Assembly: GCF_023822025.1 (NCBI RefSeq)
Contig: NZ_CP082909.1
Coordinates: 4,179,001-4,243,000 of the forward strand
From: Endozoicomonas sp. 4G
Lineage (GTDB): Bacteria; Pseudomonadota; Gammaproteobacteria; Pseudomonadales; Endozoicomonadaceae
Length of the DNA: 64,000 nt
Reading direction: 5' to 3'
Positions 49,789-58,916 of this stretch are shown in pieces (within the stretch, counting starts at the first letter, position 1; every line of letters starts with the position of its first letter). A program made the position numbers and the translations under genes. The notes beneath the pieces are model-generated. The model had not been told where the DNA came from, made no database searches, and worked only from the letters and a program-made list of their open reading frames with translations.

Positions 49789-50388
49789 TTATTGTCGGGA
49801 AAGCAAGACTTGGAGCATTTCTTTGACATCGCCAATGTCAGAGCTTTGCTGGTCAACTTTCTTTTCGAGGCAATCAAACCGCTTGTCTTGCTGGTCAAAC
49901 CGCTCTGCAACCTGATGTTTGAATTCACTGAGCTCCTTGTCTTGCTGGTCAAACCGCTTGTCTTGCTGCTCAAACCGCTCTGCAACCTGATGTTTGAATT
50001 CACTGAACTCCTTGTCTTGCTGGTCAAACCGCTTGTCTTGCTGCTCAAACCGCTCTGCAACCTGATGTTTGAATTCACTGAACTCCTTGTCTTGCTGGTC
50101 AAACCGCTTGTCTTGCTGGTCAAACCGCCCTGTAACCTGATATTTGAATTCACTGAACTCCTTGTCTTGCTGGTCAAACCGCTTGTCTTGCTGGTCAAAC
50201 CGCCCTGTAACCTGATATTTGAATTCACTGAACTCCTTGTCTTGCTGATCAAACCGCTTGTCTTGCTGGTCAAACCTTCGATGCATTTCACCACGGGTTT
50301 GACCCAAAACACGAACCACATCCGTCAAGGTGTTCTGAATGTGATCAATCTCTGTCGGCTGAGGCTTTGCTTTTGCACTCACTGGCAT
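49789..50388 (-). CDS. Repeat-built coiled-coil protein of unknown function
   Basis: A 199-residue protein from ATG 50388 (MPVSAKAKPQPTEIDHIQN). The middle is five copies of a 25-residue unit, RFDQQDKRFDQQDKEFSEFK then a five-residue end (YQVTG or HQVAE). Each unit reads as two heptads and a hendecad, giving a long polar coiled coil with Phe at core positions. A non-repeated C-terminus follows (DCLEKKVDQQSSDIGDVKEM). No signal peptide or membrane segment. Because the DNA repeats are 75 bases, long open frames also occur on the other strand and in a second frame. This frame is preferred for its amphipathic coiled-coil pattern and initiation region. Role unknown. Confidence 0.6.
   Translation of the reverse strand: MPVSAKAKPQPTEIDHIQNTLTDVVRVLGQTRGEMHRRFDQQDKRFDQQDKEFSEFKYQVTGRFDQQDKRFDQQDKEFSEFKYQVTGRFDQQDKRFDQQDKEFSEFKHQVAERFEQQDKRFDQQDKEFSEFKHQVAERFEQQDKRFDQQDKELSEFKHQVAERFDQQDKRFDCLEKKVDQQSSDIGDVKEMLQVLLSRQ
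49876..50275. repeat. 75-bp tandem repeat (about five copies)
   Basis: Near-identical 75-base units each contain CTTGTCTTGCTGGTCAAACC and TTTGAATTCACTGAACTCC on the plus strand. Third-unit differences are few (GCTC versus GGTC, TGATGTTT versus TGATATTT), so expansion is recent. Confidence 0.9.
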
Positions 50389-50566
50389 AACTCCGATCAA
50401 TGTGAGGGAATGATACAGACTAGCAAAGATTCACAACAAGACACTTATTTTTTTCCTCCGCCTTACCTTTGAAAGCAGTAGCTGAGAACCAATAAAATCA
50501 AATTGCGTGCAACATGACTGGTGATGACTGCAATTGAACAACGATGCTCGTATGTATCTCAAGGAA

Positions 50567-50586
50567 CCCCGTCCTGAAGGACGGGG
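50567..50586 (+). repeat. IS605-type right-end hairpin without a transposase
   Basis: Perfect CCCCGTCC-TGAA-GGACGGGG hairpin in the context AAGGAA...CTTGTAAAAGCCC, the sort of sequence that follows tnpB genes. No tnpA or tnpB is adjacent. The surrounding 50389-50637 holds no gene. Confidence 0.5.
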
Positions 50587-50637
50587 CTTGTAAAAGCCCA
50601 CCATTAAGGGATTAACTTGACCCCACGGTTAAAGCAT

Positions 50638-51702
50638 TTACTGATTTTTTACATCCCCTGCACTGATAAAACCCGGATAGACCGATTCAGGAATTTTTTC
50701 CCCAAAATAGATAATTTTAGAGTTGTTGTTTTTCCAGAAAGCCTCTGCTTGTTTTATTTGAACATATAAAGGTGTAATGAGCCTTTCATTGGCTATTGCC
50801 TCTAGCAGAGTGGCATTGGCATGGGCTTCACCACTAATCTGCACAACATACGCCTCTGCTTTACCCTTTTTCTTGAGCACAACGGCTTCTGCTTCAGCAT
50901 CTTCAAGCATTTTATGAACTCTGGCAGAAACCCGAATCTTCTCTAACTCCATTTGATTTTTTTCAAATTCAAGTTTTTTTTCATTCTCTATTTCAGCGAC
51001 CATTTTATCGGTTTGAGCCTTTTTTGATCGCTCTAATTGTTCAGTTTCTGCTTCTTTTAACTTTCTGGCTTGAGTTTCTGAAACCGCTACGCGCTTACTT
51101 TTCTCTTCGACAATCACTTCATAGTTTCTTCTTATATTTTCCGGAAGAACGGGTTTAGAAACAACCACCTTGTTTATTTTCAATTTAGAATTACTTTTAA
51201 CTTGCTCTTCAACCAACTGTTGCAACAAAAAATCATTGATAGTAGGGAACTTATCAATGTATATTTCTTGAGCCGTCATAGTCGTACACAGTTCGGTTAC
51301 TGCTTGAACGGTAGGTTCTGTTATTAAATAATGATCATATTCTTCTCCAAAATTTGAGACAATATTTAACACTTCGTCTTTTTCAAGTTGGTTATAGACT
51401 GCAATTCTGGGGAATTTAATGGTGAGACCATCCTTAGTACCACAGAGTACATCCTCAATAATATCTATCTGTGGCCTTACATTGATCCTCATTCCTCTGG
51501 TAATAGGCCATAATAATAAACCGTGTATTCCCGGTGGATAAACTTGTTTCAAAAACGCGCCTCTATAAAAAATACCAACACTTCCTTCTGGTATTGTGTA
51601 GGTAAAAGGCATCCAACTGTACATCCAGTGAACTTTAATCTCATCAGAGATGATAGACTCAGCAAAAAGTAACGAAAGTATCAAAACAGCTATTTTTTTC
51701 AC
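50638..51702 (-). CDS. Erlin-like SPFH (band 7) protein
   Basis: A 354-residue protein with a signal sequence or membrane anchor (MKKIAVLILSLLFAESIISD). An SPFH domain follows: TIPEGSVGIFYRGAFLKQ, PPGIHGLLLWPIT, then CGTKDGLTIKFPRIAVYNQL, GEEYDHYLI, AQEIYIDKFPTINDFLLQQL and VVSKPVLPENIRRNYEVI. The last third is a charged coiled coil, and the end reads NSKIIYFGEKIP. These match human erlin-1/2 segment by segment (CGTSGGVMI, TLQEVYIELFDQID, VTKPKIPEAIRRNFE, NSKIYFGSNIP), more closely than bacterial HflK/HflC or flotillins. Erlins scaffold ER membrane domains and ERAD of IP3 receptors. Origin by transfer from an animal host is inference; an ancient bacterial erlin lineage is the alternative. Confidence 0.85.
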   Translation of the reverse strand: MKKIAVLILSLLFAESIISDEIKVHWMYSWMPFTYTIPEGSVGIFYRGAFLKQVYPPGIHGLLLWPITRGMRINVRPQIDIIEDVLCGTKDGLTIKFPRIAVYNQLEKDEVLNIVSNFGEEYDHYLITEPTVQAVTELCTTMTAQEIYIDKFPTINDFLLQQLVEEQVKSNSKLKINKVVVSKPVLPENIRRNYEVIVEEKSKRVAVSETQARKLKEAETEQLERSKKAQTDKMVAEIENEKKLEFEKNQMELEKIRVSARVHKMLEDAEAEAVVLKKKGKAEAYVVQISGEAHANATLLEAIANERLITPLYVQIKQAEAFWKNNNSKIIYFGEKIPESVYPGFISAGDVKNQ

Positions 51703-51865
51703 AACCCAGTCTCCAAAGTTTTGACTTTGCAGCTACAAGATAGCAAAGCTGGTGCGACGCACCTCATTATTTTTTTTAAAAGGATTGAGTAGATGGAGCC
51801 CTCCTGCAACACCACCCGCAGCCGTCGGCGCTCAGGGCGAATCACGCACTGTGACTAAACCAGCC

Positions 51866-52192
51866 TTATTGCTGTTGGCTATGTTTTAATTGGTTCACCT
51901 CTTGATCCAGTATCATCAAAAATGTATTGAATACCAGATACTGGTCGGAGGGATTATCAGGAATACTGGTCGTTTGTGCCAAATGTTCCAGAGTATTTTC
52001 TGCTACTACTTTAAAAAAATGTGGCTGAAAATCTCCCAGTGACTTCTTCAAGTATTGAATAAGCGTTGGCATAGCTATTACAAATTGGCTGGCTGCCTGG
52101 GAAAGCTTTAGCTGTACATCAATGCCAGCTGCATTGGCTCGCAGGGAACTACTCGAGAGCAGTATGACAAGAAGCAGAGTTGCAATTCTCAT
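51866..52192 (-). CDS. Small exported protein of unknown family
   Basis: A 108-residue protein with signal peptide MRIATLLLVILLSSSSLRANA. The mature part is helical (LKLSQAASQFVIAMPTLIQY, FLMILDQEVNQLKHSQQQ). No family recognised. It lies in the accessory island between the erlin-like gene and another short ORF on the same strand. Confidence 0.5.
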   Translation of the reverse strand: MRIATLLLVILLSSSSLRANAAGIDVQLKLSQAASQFVIAMPTLIQYLKKSLGDFQPHFFKVVAENTLEHLAQTTSIPDNPSDQYLVFNTFLMILDQEVNQLKHSQQQ

Positions 52193-52247
52193 TTGGAGAC
52201 CTTAATACTGAATTCTGCTTGTGCAGTGTAGCACCTTAACACCAGCA

Positions 52248-52466
52248 TTAGCTGCCATCCGGATACCCGTACTCCGCGCAATAAAGATGAATGTAATCTG
52301 AAATAGCATCTATCTGTTCGTAAGTGTTAAAGGAGGGGCTGTTCAAAACCTCTAATGCATAAAGGTGAACCACTGGATAAAGCTCAATACACTCTTGAAT
52401 TAAGCGGGCTAAGTAAACGTCGCTGAACCAAACCAACTCAAGAAATACCAGAATCGCCTGTTCCAC
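52248..52466 (-). CDS. Small hypothetical protein
   Basis: A 72-residue ORF starting MEQAILVFLELVWFSDVYLA, with a hydrophobic N-terminal half and a Tyr-rich C-terminus (ISDYIHLYCAEYGYPDGS). AAAAAAAGGAGCC precedes the ATG as a good ribosome-binding site. No family recognised. Confidence 0.4.
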   Translation of the reverse strand: MEQAILVFLELVWFSDVYLARLIQECIELYPVVHLYALEVLNSPSFNTYEQIDAISDYIHLYCAEYGYPDGS

Positions 52467-52709
52467 AATGGCTCCTTTTTTTTGCCGGGCTTACGCATGG
52501 GAATAATCGTAGCTATTCAGGCCCCTGTGGTCGACTGGTATTTTCGTGATTTTGTGCCAATCTGAAGTACAGCTTTCCTGGATAGCAAACAAAAAGACGA
52601 CAAACCCAATCCAAAAAACTTACGACAGAATTCAGGTCTTAAGCCCGGTGTGGCTAGAAGCGTCTATACTCACCGGTCAACCATTTTCTTCCAATATGGA
52701 AAATACCAA

Positions 52710-53309
52710 ATGTATAAACCAGTTCGATCTTTGTTGATCTTCTTTTTGTCCAGCGTTATATCTGGAACTTGCTATCCAGACATTGAAAAACTGAGGGATC
52801 ATAGATTCCGTATCACCAATAGTGAGGGGAAAGTCAAGAGTATTGATATTATTGGTGGACCATCTGGATTTATTGACTATTTTGCAGAAGTTTTTCACAC
52901 CAGCCAGCGTTGCTTTGGGTGCACTGCCTATTTGTACCATGTTATGGGGCGTAGGCCTGGTTACTATCTTTACTATGAACAACACGTGCCGAACAAAGAG
53001 GTGCTACTAAAGAATTTTTTAACACAATTACCCAAAGCACTTTCAAGATCCGGCACTGCACCACCTATTGGGTTACTAATGTTAGAGCGTGGAGGAGCTT
53101 CAAAACCTGGCCCGACTCAAGGAGCTTTTGGGATTTTAGCGACGGATCAGTCAGAGCAGCCTCGTACAATGTTCAACACCGAGATTGTTACTTTGGAGAA
53201 AAACCCAGATGGAAGTTTTGATCTTTTAACGCTACCTGACCAAAGTTCATTTTTAAAAGATCTTACAGGCCATTATCATGTTGTAGATGAGGCATCTTTC
53301 AAACAATAA
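52710..53309 (+). CDS. Exported protein of unknown family
   Basis: A 199-residue protein. The ATG at 52710 gives a signal peptide (MYKPVRSLLIFFLSSVISGT) and a cysteine that could be a lipobox-like site (SGTCYP). The mature part includes IDIIGGPSGFIDYFAEVF, CFGCTAYLYHVMGRRPGYYL and GLLMLERGGASKPG. The frame is open 20 codons further upstream, but without a signal-like start. It is the only plus-strand gene in this island. No family recognised. Confidence 0.5.
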   Translation: MYKPVRSLLIFFLSSVISGTCYPDIEKLRDHRFRITNSEGKVKSIDIIGGPSGFIDYFAEVFHTSQRCFGCTAYLYHVMGRRPGYYLYYEQHVPNKEVLLKNFLTQLPKALSRSGTAPPIGLLMLERGGASKPGPTQGAFGILATDQSEQPRTMFNTEIVTLEKNPDGSFDLLTLPDQSSFLKDLTGHYHVVDEASFKQ

Positions 53310-53398
53310 TCGCAATCTTACCACCAAATAACGGATACTTCAGCTTCGGTCGCTTCCCTGCCCCGAAGCTGACAGCAACGCCGCCTGTAACTTCTGGT

Positions 53399-53932
53399 TT
53401 ATTCTGCGTCAATCCTGCCGCGCAGAAAATTTATAAACGCCTCGCCTTTTTCCATCATTTGTCGCTTAATTCCTTTTTGCTCATGCGGAGGATAATATGT
53501 TGATACTCCAGTCCCTAAAATAGTCTCTGTTTCACACATTAAGTTATGGCGCAATTCTTCTATATCTGAATGTGAGTATGTTTGTAAAACAAGCTGCCCA
53601 GACTCAATCTGAGACTGAACTCTTTCCAATGCAACCTCAAAAACCTCAAGCGGGCCATCGACGACCCGTATCATGTTAGGATCGTCAACTAATTGTTGCA
53701 ATATATTTTGACCATCCACAACAGACTGGAATACAGCAGAATCAAAACTAGCTTGTAACTTTATCTGATCTTCTTCTGGCGTATAAGGAAACATTACTTG
53801 CATCAAAGTTTGAGCAAATAAAATTGCTACGACATTAAGGCTGTTATCAGCATAGGCCATTTTGTTGCCAATAATGCCCATACTGAAAAGCAATAGTGAG
53901 AGAGAGAAAAGTACATTTTTAGCTGTCTTCAT
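53399..53932 (-). CDS. Exported protein of unknown family
   Basis: A 177-residue protein. ATG 53932 gives a signal peptide MKTAKNVLFSLSLLLFSMGI ending around AYA. The mature part is largely helical and acidic (YTPEEDQIKLQASFDSAVFQ, GPLEVFEVALERVQSQIESG). The frame extends 13 codons upstream without a better start. No family recognised. Same strand and spacing as the syntaxin-like gene, but separated from it by that gene's terminator. Confidence 0.5.
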   Translation of the reverse strand: MKTAKNVLFSLSLLLFSMGIIGNKMAYADNSLNVVAILFAQTLMQVMFPYTPEEDQIKLQASFDSAVFQSVVDGQNILQQLVDDPNMIRVVDGPLEVFEVALERVQSQIESGQLVLQTYSHSDIEELRHNLMCETETILGTGVSTYYPPHEQKGIKRQMMEKGEAFINFLRGRIDAE

Positions 53933-54071
53933 TGAACAAACACTCTGATTTAAAAGCCAAAGTATAGGCATAATTCTGTCTTATGGTTATTTATCGAATG
54001 AGTCATTGAGAAAAAGTGAGAGAGGAAGGATTAGTTAACTGGATACTCTTACGGTTTTGAAACAAAAGGAC

Positions 54072-54110
54072 TTGAAGGTGTGAGTAACAAATCCTCTCAC
54101 ACCTTCAAGA
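54072..54110 (-). terminator. Terminator of the syntaxin-like gene
   Basis: Perfect 14-bp stem CTTGAAGGTGTGAG / CTCACACCTTCAAG with an 11-base loop, followed on the minus strand by TCCTTTTGTTT, 14 bases after the stop codon. Confidence 0.85.
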
Positions 54111-54123
54111 TCGGGGAAGCCTA

Positions 54124-54954
54124 TCAGAGCAAGCAAGCTAAAAGGGTAATGCCAATAACAGCAAGCACGATCCCTAAAACAATCTTCAACTTGCGACCTT
54201 TTTTAGCAGACTTTTGTGCTGAATCCAGAGAATCCCTGGATGCTTTAACATGATCACTGGTTTGAGTGATATGGTCTTCAATCCGGCTTACCTCCTCACC
54301 CTGATCATTAACCAAGCCTCGCAGGTTATGCATCATGTCACACACATCAGCAACTTGATTTTCAATGTGTTTTACTTGCTGATGTCGGTCACGTAACCGG
54401 CTCGTTTCATCGAATTTAAGTGTCAACAGCACCTTCTCAAGATTCTCGGCAGCCTCATGGACATGGTTGTCCGCTTCAGAGGACGTATTCAACAGGTTGG
54501 CCGCAGCATTCAGCGATTTAAGAACCTTGTCCGCTTCGGGGTGATTCTGAAGCTTATCTTTGGCATGATTCAGGAAGTCTGCCGTTTTCTGTCTCATCGC
54601 CTCCAGATCCTGATCAGTATGCGCCTGTGCGCAATCGCCCTTGAGACTCTCAAGCCTGGCTGCCAGATCATTGCCATTGTCACTCGCTGGCTGATCAGAT
54701 TTTGTAGTCAGCCTGACACCCCGCTCTGAAGGCGGTCTGGCAATAGCTCGCTCTGAAACCCGTGAGGCTTCTGAGCTTTGTCCGGGGTAGTGACTGTGCG
54801 AGAAGTCACCGCTCTTCATATAGCCATACGCGTTTTTGAGCGCACTGACTGTATTTTGCCTGAACTTAGAAGCAGCGTTTCCAAACTGCTTCAATTTATG
54901 GGTAATGGCATTCTTATTAAAGGGTACTGAGCCTGTATTCAGCAAATTCATCAT
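54124..54954 (-). CDS. Syntaxin-like Q-SNARE domain protein, tail-anchored
   Basis: A 276-residue protein from ATG 54954, chosen because GGAGGG lies six bases upstream; the frame is open a further 58 codons. The N-terminal third is polar and basic, the middle (about 90-180) is helical, as in Habc-type regulatory bundles. Residues about 195-256 read KHIENQVADVCDMMHNLRGL, VNDQGEEVSRIEDHITQTSD, HVKASRDSLDSAQKSAKKGR and align without gaps to the syntaxin-1A SNARE motif (LVESQGEMIDRIEYNVEHA). Gln218 falls on the zero-layer glutamine. A basic juxtamembrane patch and one C-terminal helix (IVLGIVLAVIGITLLACLL) complete the syntaxin layout. Animal syntaxins drive membrane fusion; here a secreted mimic interfering with host vesicle traffic is plausible but unproven. 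Confidence 0.87.
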   Translation of the reverse strand: MMNLLNTGSVPFNKNAITHKLKQFGNAASKFRQNTVSALKNAYGYMKSGDFSHSHYPGQSSEASRVSERAIARPPSERGVRLTTKSDQPASDNGNDLAARLESLKGDCAQAHTDQDLEAMRQKTADFLNHAKDKLQNHPEADKVLKSLNAAANLLNTSSEADNHVHEAAENLEKVLLTLKFDETSRLRDRHQQVKHIENQVADVCDMMHNLRGLVNDQGEEVSRIEDHITQTSDHVKASRDSLDSAQKSAKKGRKLKIVLGIVLAVIGITLLACLL

Positions 54955-55127
54955 GGTACTCCCTCCATCAATCCTTGTTGTGTTCTTTTGTTGTGTTTTT
55001 TGTTGTTGGACAAGAATGCAATCAATGGCGGAAAAGATCACTAACAGCTCGGTCAGCTGTACTGACATAAGTTCAGGGAAGGTAGCGCCCCTGCACAGGT
55101 CATCGACCCATGCAGAGAACGAGATCA

Positions 55128-55604
55128 TCAGACGTGTTTAACCTCGTCGATCTCATATTCAACATTGCCGGAAGGTGTATTCACAACCACCACATCACCT
55201 TCTTCTTTACCAACCAGGGCGCGGGCAATGGGTGAGTTAACAGAGATCTTGTTGTACTTGATGTCTGCTTCATCGTCACCCACGATCTTGTACTCGACTT
55301 GATCGTCCGTATCCAGGTTCACCAGTACAACCGTGGTACCAAAGATCACTTTACCGGTTTTGTTGATCGTGGTGATATCAATGACCTGAGCGTTGGATAA
55401 CTTGGCCTCAATATCGTTGATACGACCCTCAGTAAAGCTCTGCTGTTCACGGGCTGCGTGATATTCAGCGTTTTCTTTCAAGTCCCCCAGCTCCCTGGCT
55501 TCAGCAATCGCCTGAGAGATGCGTGGGCGCTCCACAGTTTTCAGTTGAGTCAACTCTTCACGGAGGGCTTCTTCACCCTCCACTGTCATTGGAAATCGAT
55601 TCAT
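55128..55604 (-). CDS. greA: Transcription elongation factor GreA
   Basis: A 158-residue factor that stimulates RNA cleavage by backtracked polymerase. [20 protein letters not shown] and [20 protein letters not shown] contain the coiled-coil tip acidic residues (D, E). [20 protein letters not shown] and [20 protein letters not shown] form the C-terminal domain. Its ATG overlaps the carB stop by four bases. It borders the accessory island. Confidence 0.98.
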   Translation of the reverse strand: MNRFPMTVEGEEALREELTQLKTVERPRISQAIAEARELGDLKENAEYHAAREQQSFTEGRINDIEAKLSNAQVIDITTINKTGKVIFGTTVVLVNLDTDDQVEYKIVGDDEADIKYNKISVNSPIARALVGKEEGDVVVVNTPSGNVEYEIDEVKHV

Positions 55605-58600
55605 CCAGTCTTACCTTCGTGCAAATCCTGAAGTCTTCTGACTGTTTTCTCCGAGCCAAAGGCAATGGCTCGGGCAATGGCTTCTGCACCCGCCATGGTG
55701 GTGGTGTAGAGAACCTTATTGGTCAGGGACGATCGGCGGATTGTATAGGAATCTGCAATAGCCTGACGACCTTCGGTGGTGTTGACGACAAAGGCTATAT
55801 CACCATTGACGATGCTGTCCACCATATTTGGTCGCCCTTCCATCACCTTTTTGACCCGGGTCACGGGCAGACCGGCATCTTCGATCACCTGGGCAGTACC
55901 GCTGGTAGCCACCAGTTCAAAACCGGTATCCATCAACAGGCGGGCAATACCCGGCACCATGGGCTTGTCCTGGTCACGGACACTGATAATCACCCGACCA
56001 CCTTCTGGCAGAGCCATGTTTTCTGCCAATTGAGCCTTGTAATAGGCTTCAGGAAAAGAAGCACCAACGCCCATCACTTCACCAGTAGACTTCATTTCCG
56101 GGCCAAGAATCGGGTCCACCCCCGGGAACTTATTGAAGGGGAAGATGGCTTCTTTCACACAGTAGTAAGGCGGCACAATCTCTTTGGTGAACTCCAGCTC
56201 TGCCAGCGTTTTGCCCATCATGACCCGGGCGGCCACCTTGGCCAGGGAGTGACCGATGCACTTGGACACAAAAGGCACGGTACGGGAGGCACGGGGATTC
56301 ACCTCGATCACGTACAGCTCACCGTCCTGCAGCGCCATCTGCACATTCATCAGACCAACCACACCCAGCTCCATGGCCATGGCTTTCACCTGTTCACGGA
56401 TCTGGTTCTGAATACGGGGACTCAAACTGTAGGGAGGCAGAGAACAGCCGGAATCGCCGGAGTGAATACCAGCCTGCTCAATGTGCTGCATAATGGCACC
56501 AATGACCACACGCTCACCGTCGCATACGGCATCGACATCCACTTCTACAGCACGGTTCAGGAACAGGTCCAGCAGTACCGGACTGTCGTTGGACACCTGC
56601 ACCGCTTCCTTCATGTACTTTTGCAGTTCATCTTCGCCGGCCACGATTTCCATGGCACGACCACCGAGCACGTAGGAAGGACGGACAACCAGTGGATAAC
56701 CAATTTCCTTGGCCTTAGCGACCGCTTCTTCAGCACTGCGCACCGTAGCGTTAGCAGGTTGCAGCAGACCCAGCTTCTGGATCATGCCCTGGAAACGCTC
56801 ACGGTCTTCGGCACGGTCAATGGCATCGGGGCTGGTACCGATAATGGGCACACCTTCAGCTTCCAGGGCGCGGGCCAGTTTCAGAGGTGTCTGACCGCCG
56901 TAGTGAACAATCACGCCCTTGGGCTTTTCAACATCAATAATGGCCAGAACGTCTTCCAGAGTGACTGGCTCAAAGTACAGTCGGTCAGACGTGTCATAGT
57001 CAGTGGACACTGTTTCGGGGTTACAGTTAACCATGATGGTTTCGTAACCGTCTTCACGGGCCGCCATGGCGGCATGGACGCAACAGTAATCGAACTCGAT
57101 ACCCTGACCGATACGGTTCGGGCCACCACCGATGACCATAATCTTTTCGTTATCGGTCGGCGCAGCCTCACACTCTTGCTCGTAAGTGGAGTACATGTAA
57201 GCTGTCGTCGAAGCAAATTCGGCGGCACAGGTGTCTACACGTTTGAAAACCGGCTTGATGTTCAGCTGACGACGATGGTTACGTACTTGCGCTTCAGAGA
57301 TCGCCATCACTTCTGCCAGACGGGCATCACTGAAGCCTTTACGCTTGAGTCTGAACAGTGTGTCGGCATCCAGCGCAGACAGGTCTTTGCCAGCCAGCTT
57401 CTGCTCTTCTTTAACAATGTCTTCGATCTGGACGAGGAACCAATGATCGATCATGCAGCTGTTAAAGACTTCCTCACGGGTCATACCGGCACGGAAAGCA
57501 TCCGCTACGTAGTAGGGACGATCCGCCTTGGGAACCACCAGCTCCGCCTTGATCTTGTCGATGGCCCCTTCAGCTGAAGCATCCAGCATGGGATTAAAGC
57601 CGGTAGCACCGGTTTCCAGACCACGAAGGGCTTTCTGCATGGATTCCTGGAAAGTACGACCGATGGCCATAACCTCACCCACCGATTTCATCTGGGTCGT
57701 GAGACGGTCATCCGCCTGAGGGAATTTCTCAAAGGCAAAACGGGGAATCTTGGTGACCACGTAATCGATGGTCGGCTCGAAAGAAGCCGGCACCACACCG
57801 CCGGTAATTTCGTTACGCAGTTCATCCAGGGTGTAACCCACGGCCAGTTTCGCTGCCACTTTGGCAATCGGGAAGCCCGTCGCTTTGGAAGCCAGGGCAG
57901 AGGAACGGGATACCCTGGGGTTCATCTCGATCACGACCATACGGCCAGTGTCCGGGCAAATACCGAACTGAACATTGGAACCACCGGTTTCAACGCCAAT
58001 CTCACGCAGAACGGCAACAGAGGCGTTACGCATGATCTGATATTCTTTATCAGTCAGCGTCTGGGACGGCGCCACCGTGATCGAATCGCCGGTGTGAACA
58101 CCCATCGGGTCAAAGTTCTCAATAGAGCAGACAATGATGCAGTTGTCGTTGCGGTCACGAACCACCTCCATCTCGTACTCTTTCCAGCCGATCAGGGATT
58201 CATCGATCAGCAGCTCATTGGTAGGCGACAGATCCAGGCCACGCTTGCAGATCTCTTCAAACTCATCCTTGTTGTAAGCAATACCGCCACCGGAACCGCC
58301 CATGGTGAACGAAGGACGGATGATGCAGGGGAAGCCCACTTGATCCAGAACCGCCTGGGCTTCTGCCATGGTGTGGGCAATGCCGGAGCGAGGGGTCTCC
58401 AGGCCAATGTTTTTCATTGCCGTGTCGAACATTTCACGGTCTTCAGCCTTGTCGATGGCTTCACGGCTGGCACCGATCATCTGGACGTTATATTTCTCCA
58501 GAACCCCTTTGTGGAAAAGATCCAGGGCACAGTTCAGGGCCGTCTGCCCTCCCATGGTGGGCAGTACCGCATCCGGACGTTCTTTCTCAATAATCTTGGC

Positions 58601-58822
58601 GACGGTCTCCCAGCGAATGGGTTCAATGTAGGTTGCATCCGCCATGCTCGGGTCGGTCATGATGGTGGCCGGGTTAGAGTTCACCAGAATGACGCGATAA
58701 CCCTCTTCTTTAAGGGCCTTACAGGCCTGGGCTCCGGAATAGTCAAATTCACAGGCCTGACCAATGATGATGGGACCCGCACCCAGGATCAGGATGCTTT
58801 CAATATCTGTACGTTTCGGCAT
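55601..58822 (-). CDS. carB: Carbamoyl-phosphate synthase large subunit
   Basis: A 1073-residue enzyme with two ATP-grasp halves, making carbamoyl phosphate for arginine and pyrimidines. [20 protein letters not shown] starts the first half, whose ATP-grasp loop includes [16 protein letters not shown]. The second half has [20 protein letters not shown] and [16 protein letters not shown], followed by the C-terminal MGS-like allosteric domain ([18 protein letters not shown]). Full length for the family. Operon order is carA, carB, greA. Confidence 0.99.
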   Translation of the reverse strand: MPKRTDIESILILGAGPIIIGQACEFDYSGAQACKALKEEGYRVILVNSNPATIMTDPSMADATYIEPIRWETVAKIIEKERPDAVLPTMGGQTALNCALDLFHKGVLEKYNVQMIGASREAIDKAEDREMFDTAMKNIGLETPRSGIAHTMAEAQAVLDQVGFPCIIRPSFTMGGSGGGIAYNKDEFEEICKRGLDLSPTNELLIDESLIGWKEYEMEVVRDRNDNCIIVCSIENFDPMGVHTGDSITVAPSQTLTDKEYQIMRNASVAVLREIGVETGGSNVQFGICPDTGRMVVIEMNPRVSRSSALASKATGFPIAKVAAKLAVGYTLDELRNEITGGVVPASFEPTIDYVVTKIPRFAFEKFPQADDRLTTQMKSVGEVMAIGRTFQESMQKALRGLETGATGFNPMLDASAEGAIDKIKAELVVPKADRPYYVADAFRAGMTREEVFNSCMIDHWFLVQIEDIVKEEQKLAGKDLSALDADTLFRLKRKGFSDARLAEVMAISEAQVRNHRRQLNIKPVFKRVDTCAAEFASTTAYMYSTYEQECEAAPTDNEKIMVIGGGPNRIGQGIEFDYCCVHAAMAAREDGYETIMVNCNPETVSTDYDTSDRLYFEPVTLEDVLAIIDVEKPKGVIVHYGGQTPLKLARALEAEGVPIIGTSPDAIDRAEDRERFQGMIQKLGLLQPANATVRSAEEAVAKAKEIGYPLVVRPSYVLGGRAMEIVAGEDELQKYMKEAVQVSNDSPVLLDLFLNRAVEVDVDAVCDGERVVIGAIMQHIEQAGIHSGDSGCSLPPYSLSPRIQNQIREQVKAMAMELGVVGLMNVQMALQDGELYVIEVNPRASRTVPFVSKCIGHSLAKVAARVMMGKTLAELEFTKEIVPPYYCVKEAIFPFNKFPGVDPILGPEMKSTGEVMGVGASFPEAYYKAQLAENMALPEGGRVIISVRDQDKPMVPGIARLLMDTGFELVATSGTAQVIEDAGLPVTRVKKVMEGRPNMVDSIVNGDIAFVVNTTEGRQAIADSYTIRRSSLTNKVLYTTTMAGAEAIARAIAFGSEKTVRRLQDLHEGKTG

Positions 58823-58916
58823 CGTTGCTCTCGTAACTTGTCTCAGGCTTATGGAACTTGTTGCTCACAAAAGCCTGTTGGATCTGTACTGTATGTCTCT
58901 TTTGCAAGCGACCTGA

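Noticed and set aside
49876-50275. CRISPR array
   Set aside because: The 75-base units are directly adjoining with no variable spacers, and no cas genes are nearby.
49680-50321. 213-residue minus-strand frame (LTSKTSGLTSK repeats)
   Set aside because: Second frame of the same repeats; it extends through the yhbY terminator and into yhbY, and lacks a ribosome-binding site.
49792-50472. 226-residue plus-strand frame across the 75-bp repeats (LVLLVKPL repeats)
   Set aside because: It is the complement of the coiled-coil repeat gene; it would give a Leu/Val-rich polymer with no start signal, and its length follows from the repeat period being a multiple of three.
53399-53932. Operon of the SNARE-like gene with the next exported protein
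   Set aside because: A perfect 14-bp terminator at 54072-54110 separates them.
55523-57577. 684-residue frame antisense to carB
   Set aside because: Mirror of a highly conserved coding gene with biased codons; His/Thr-rich product with no recognisable domain.
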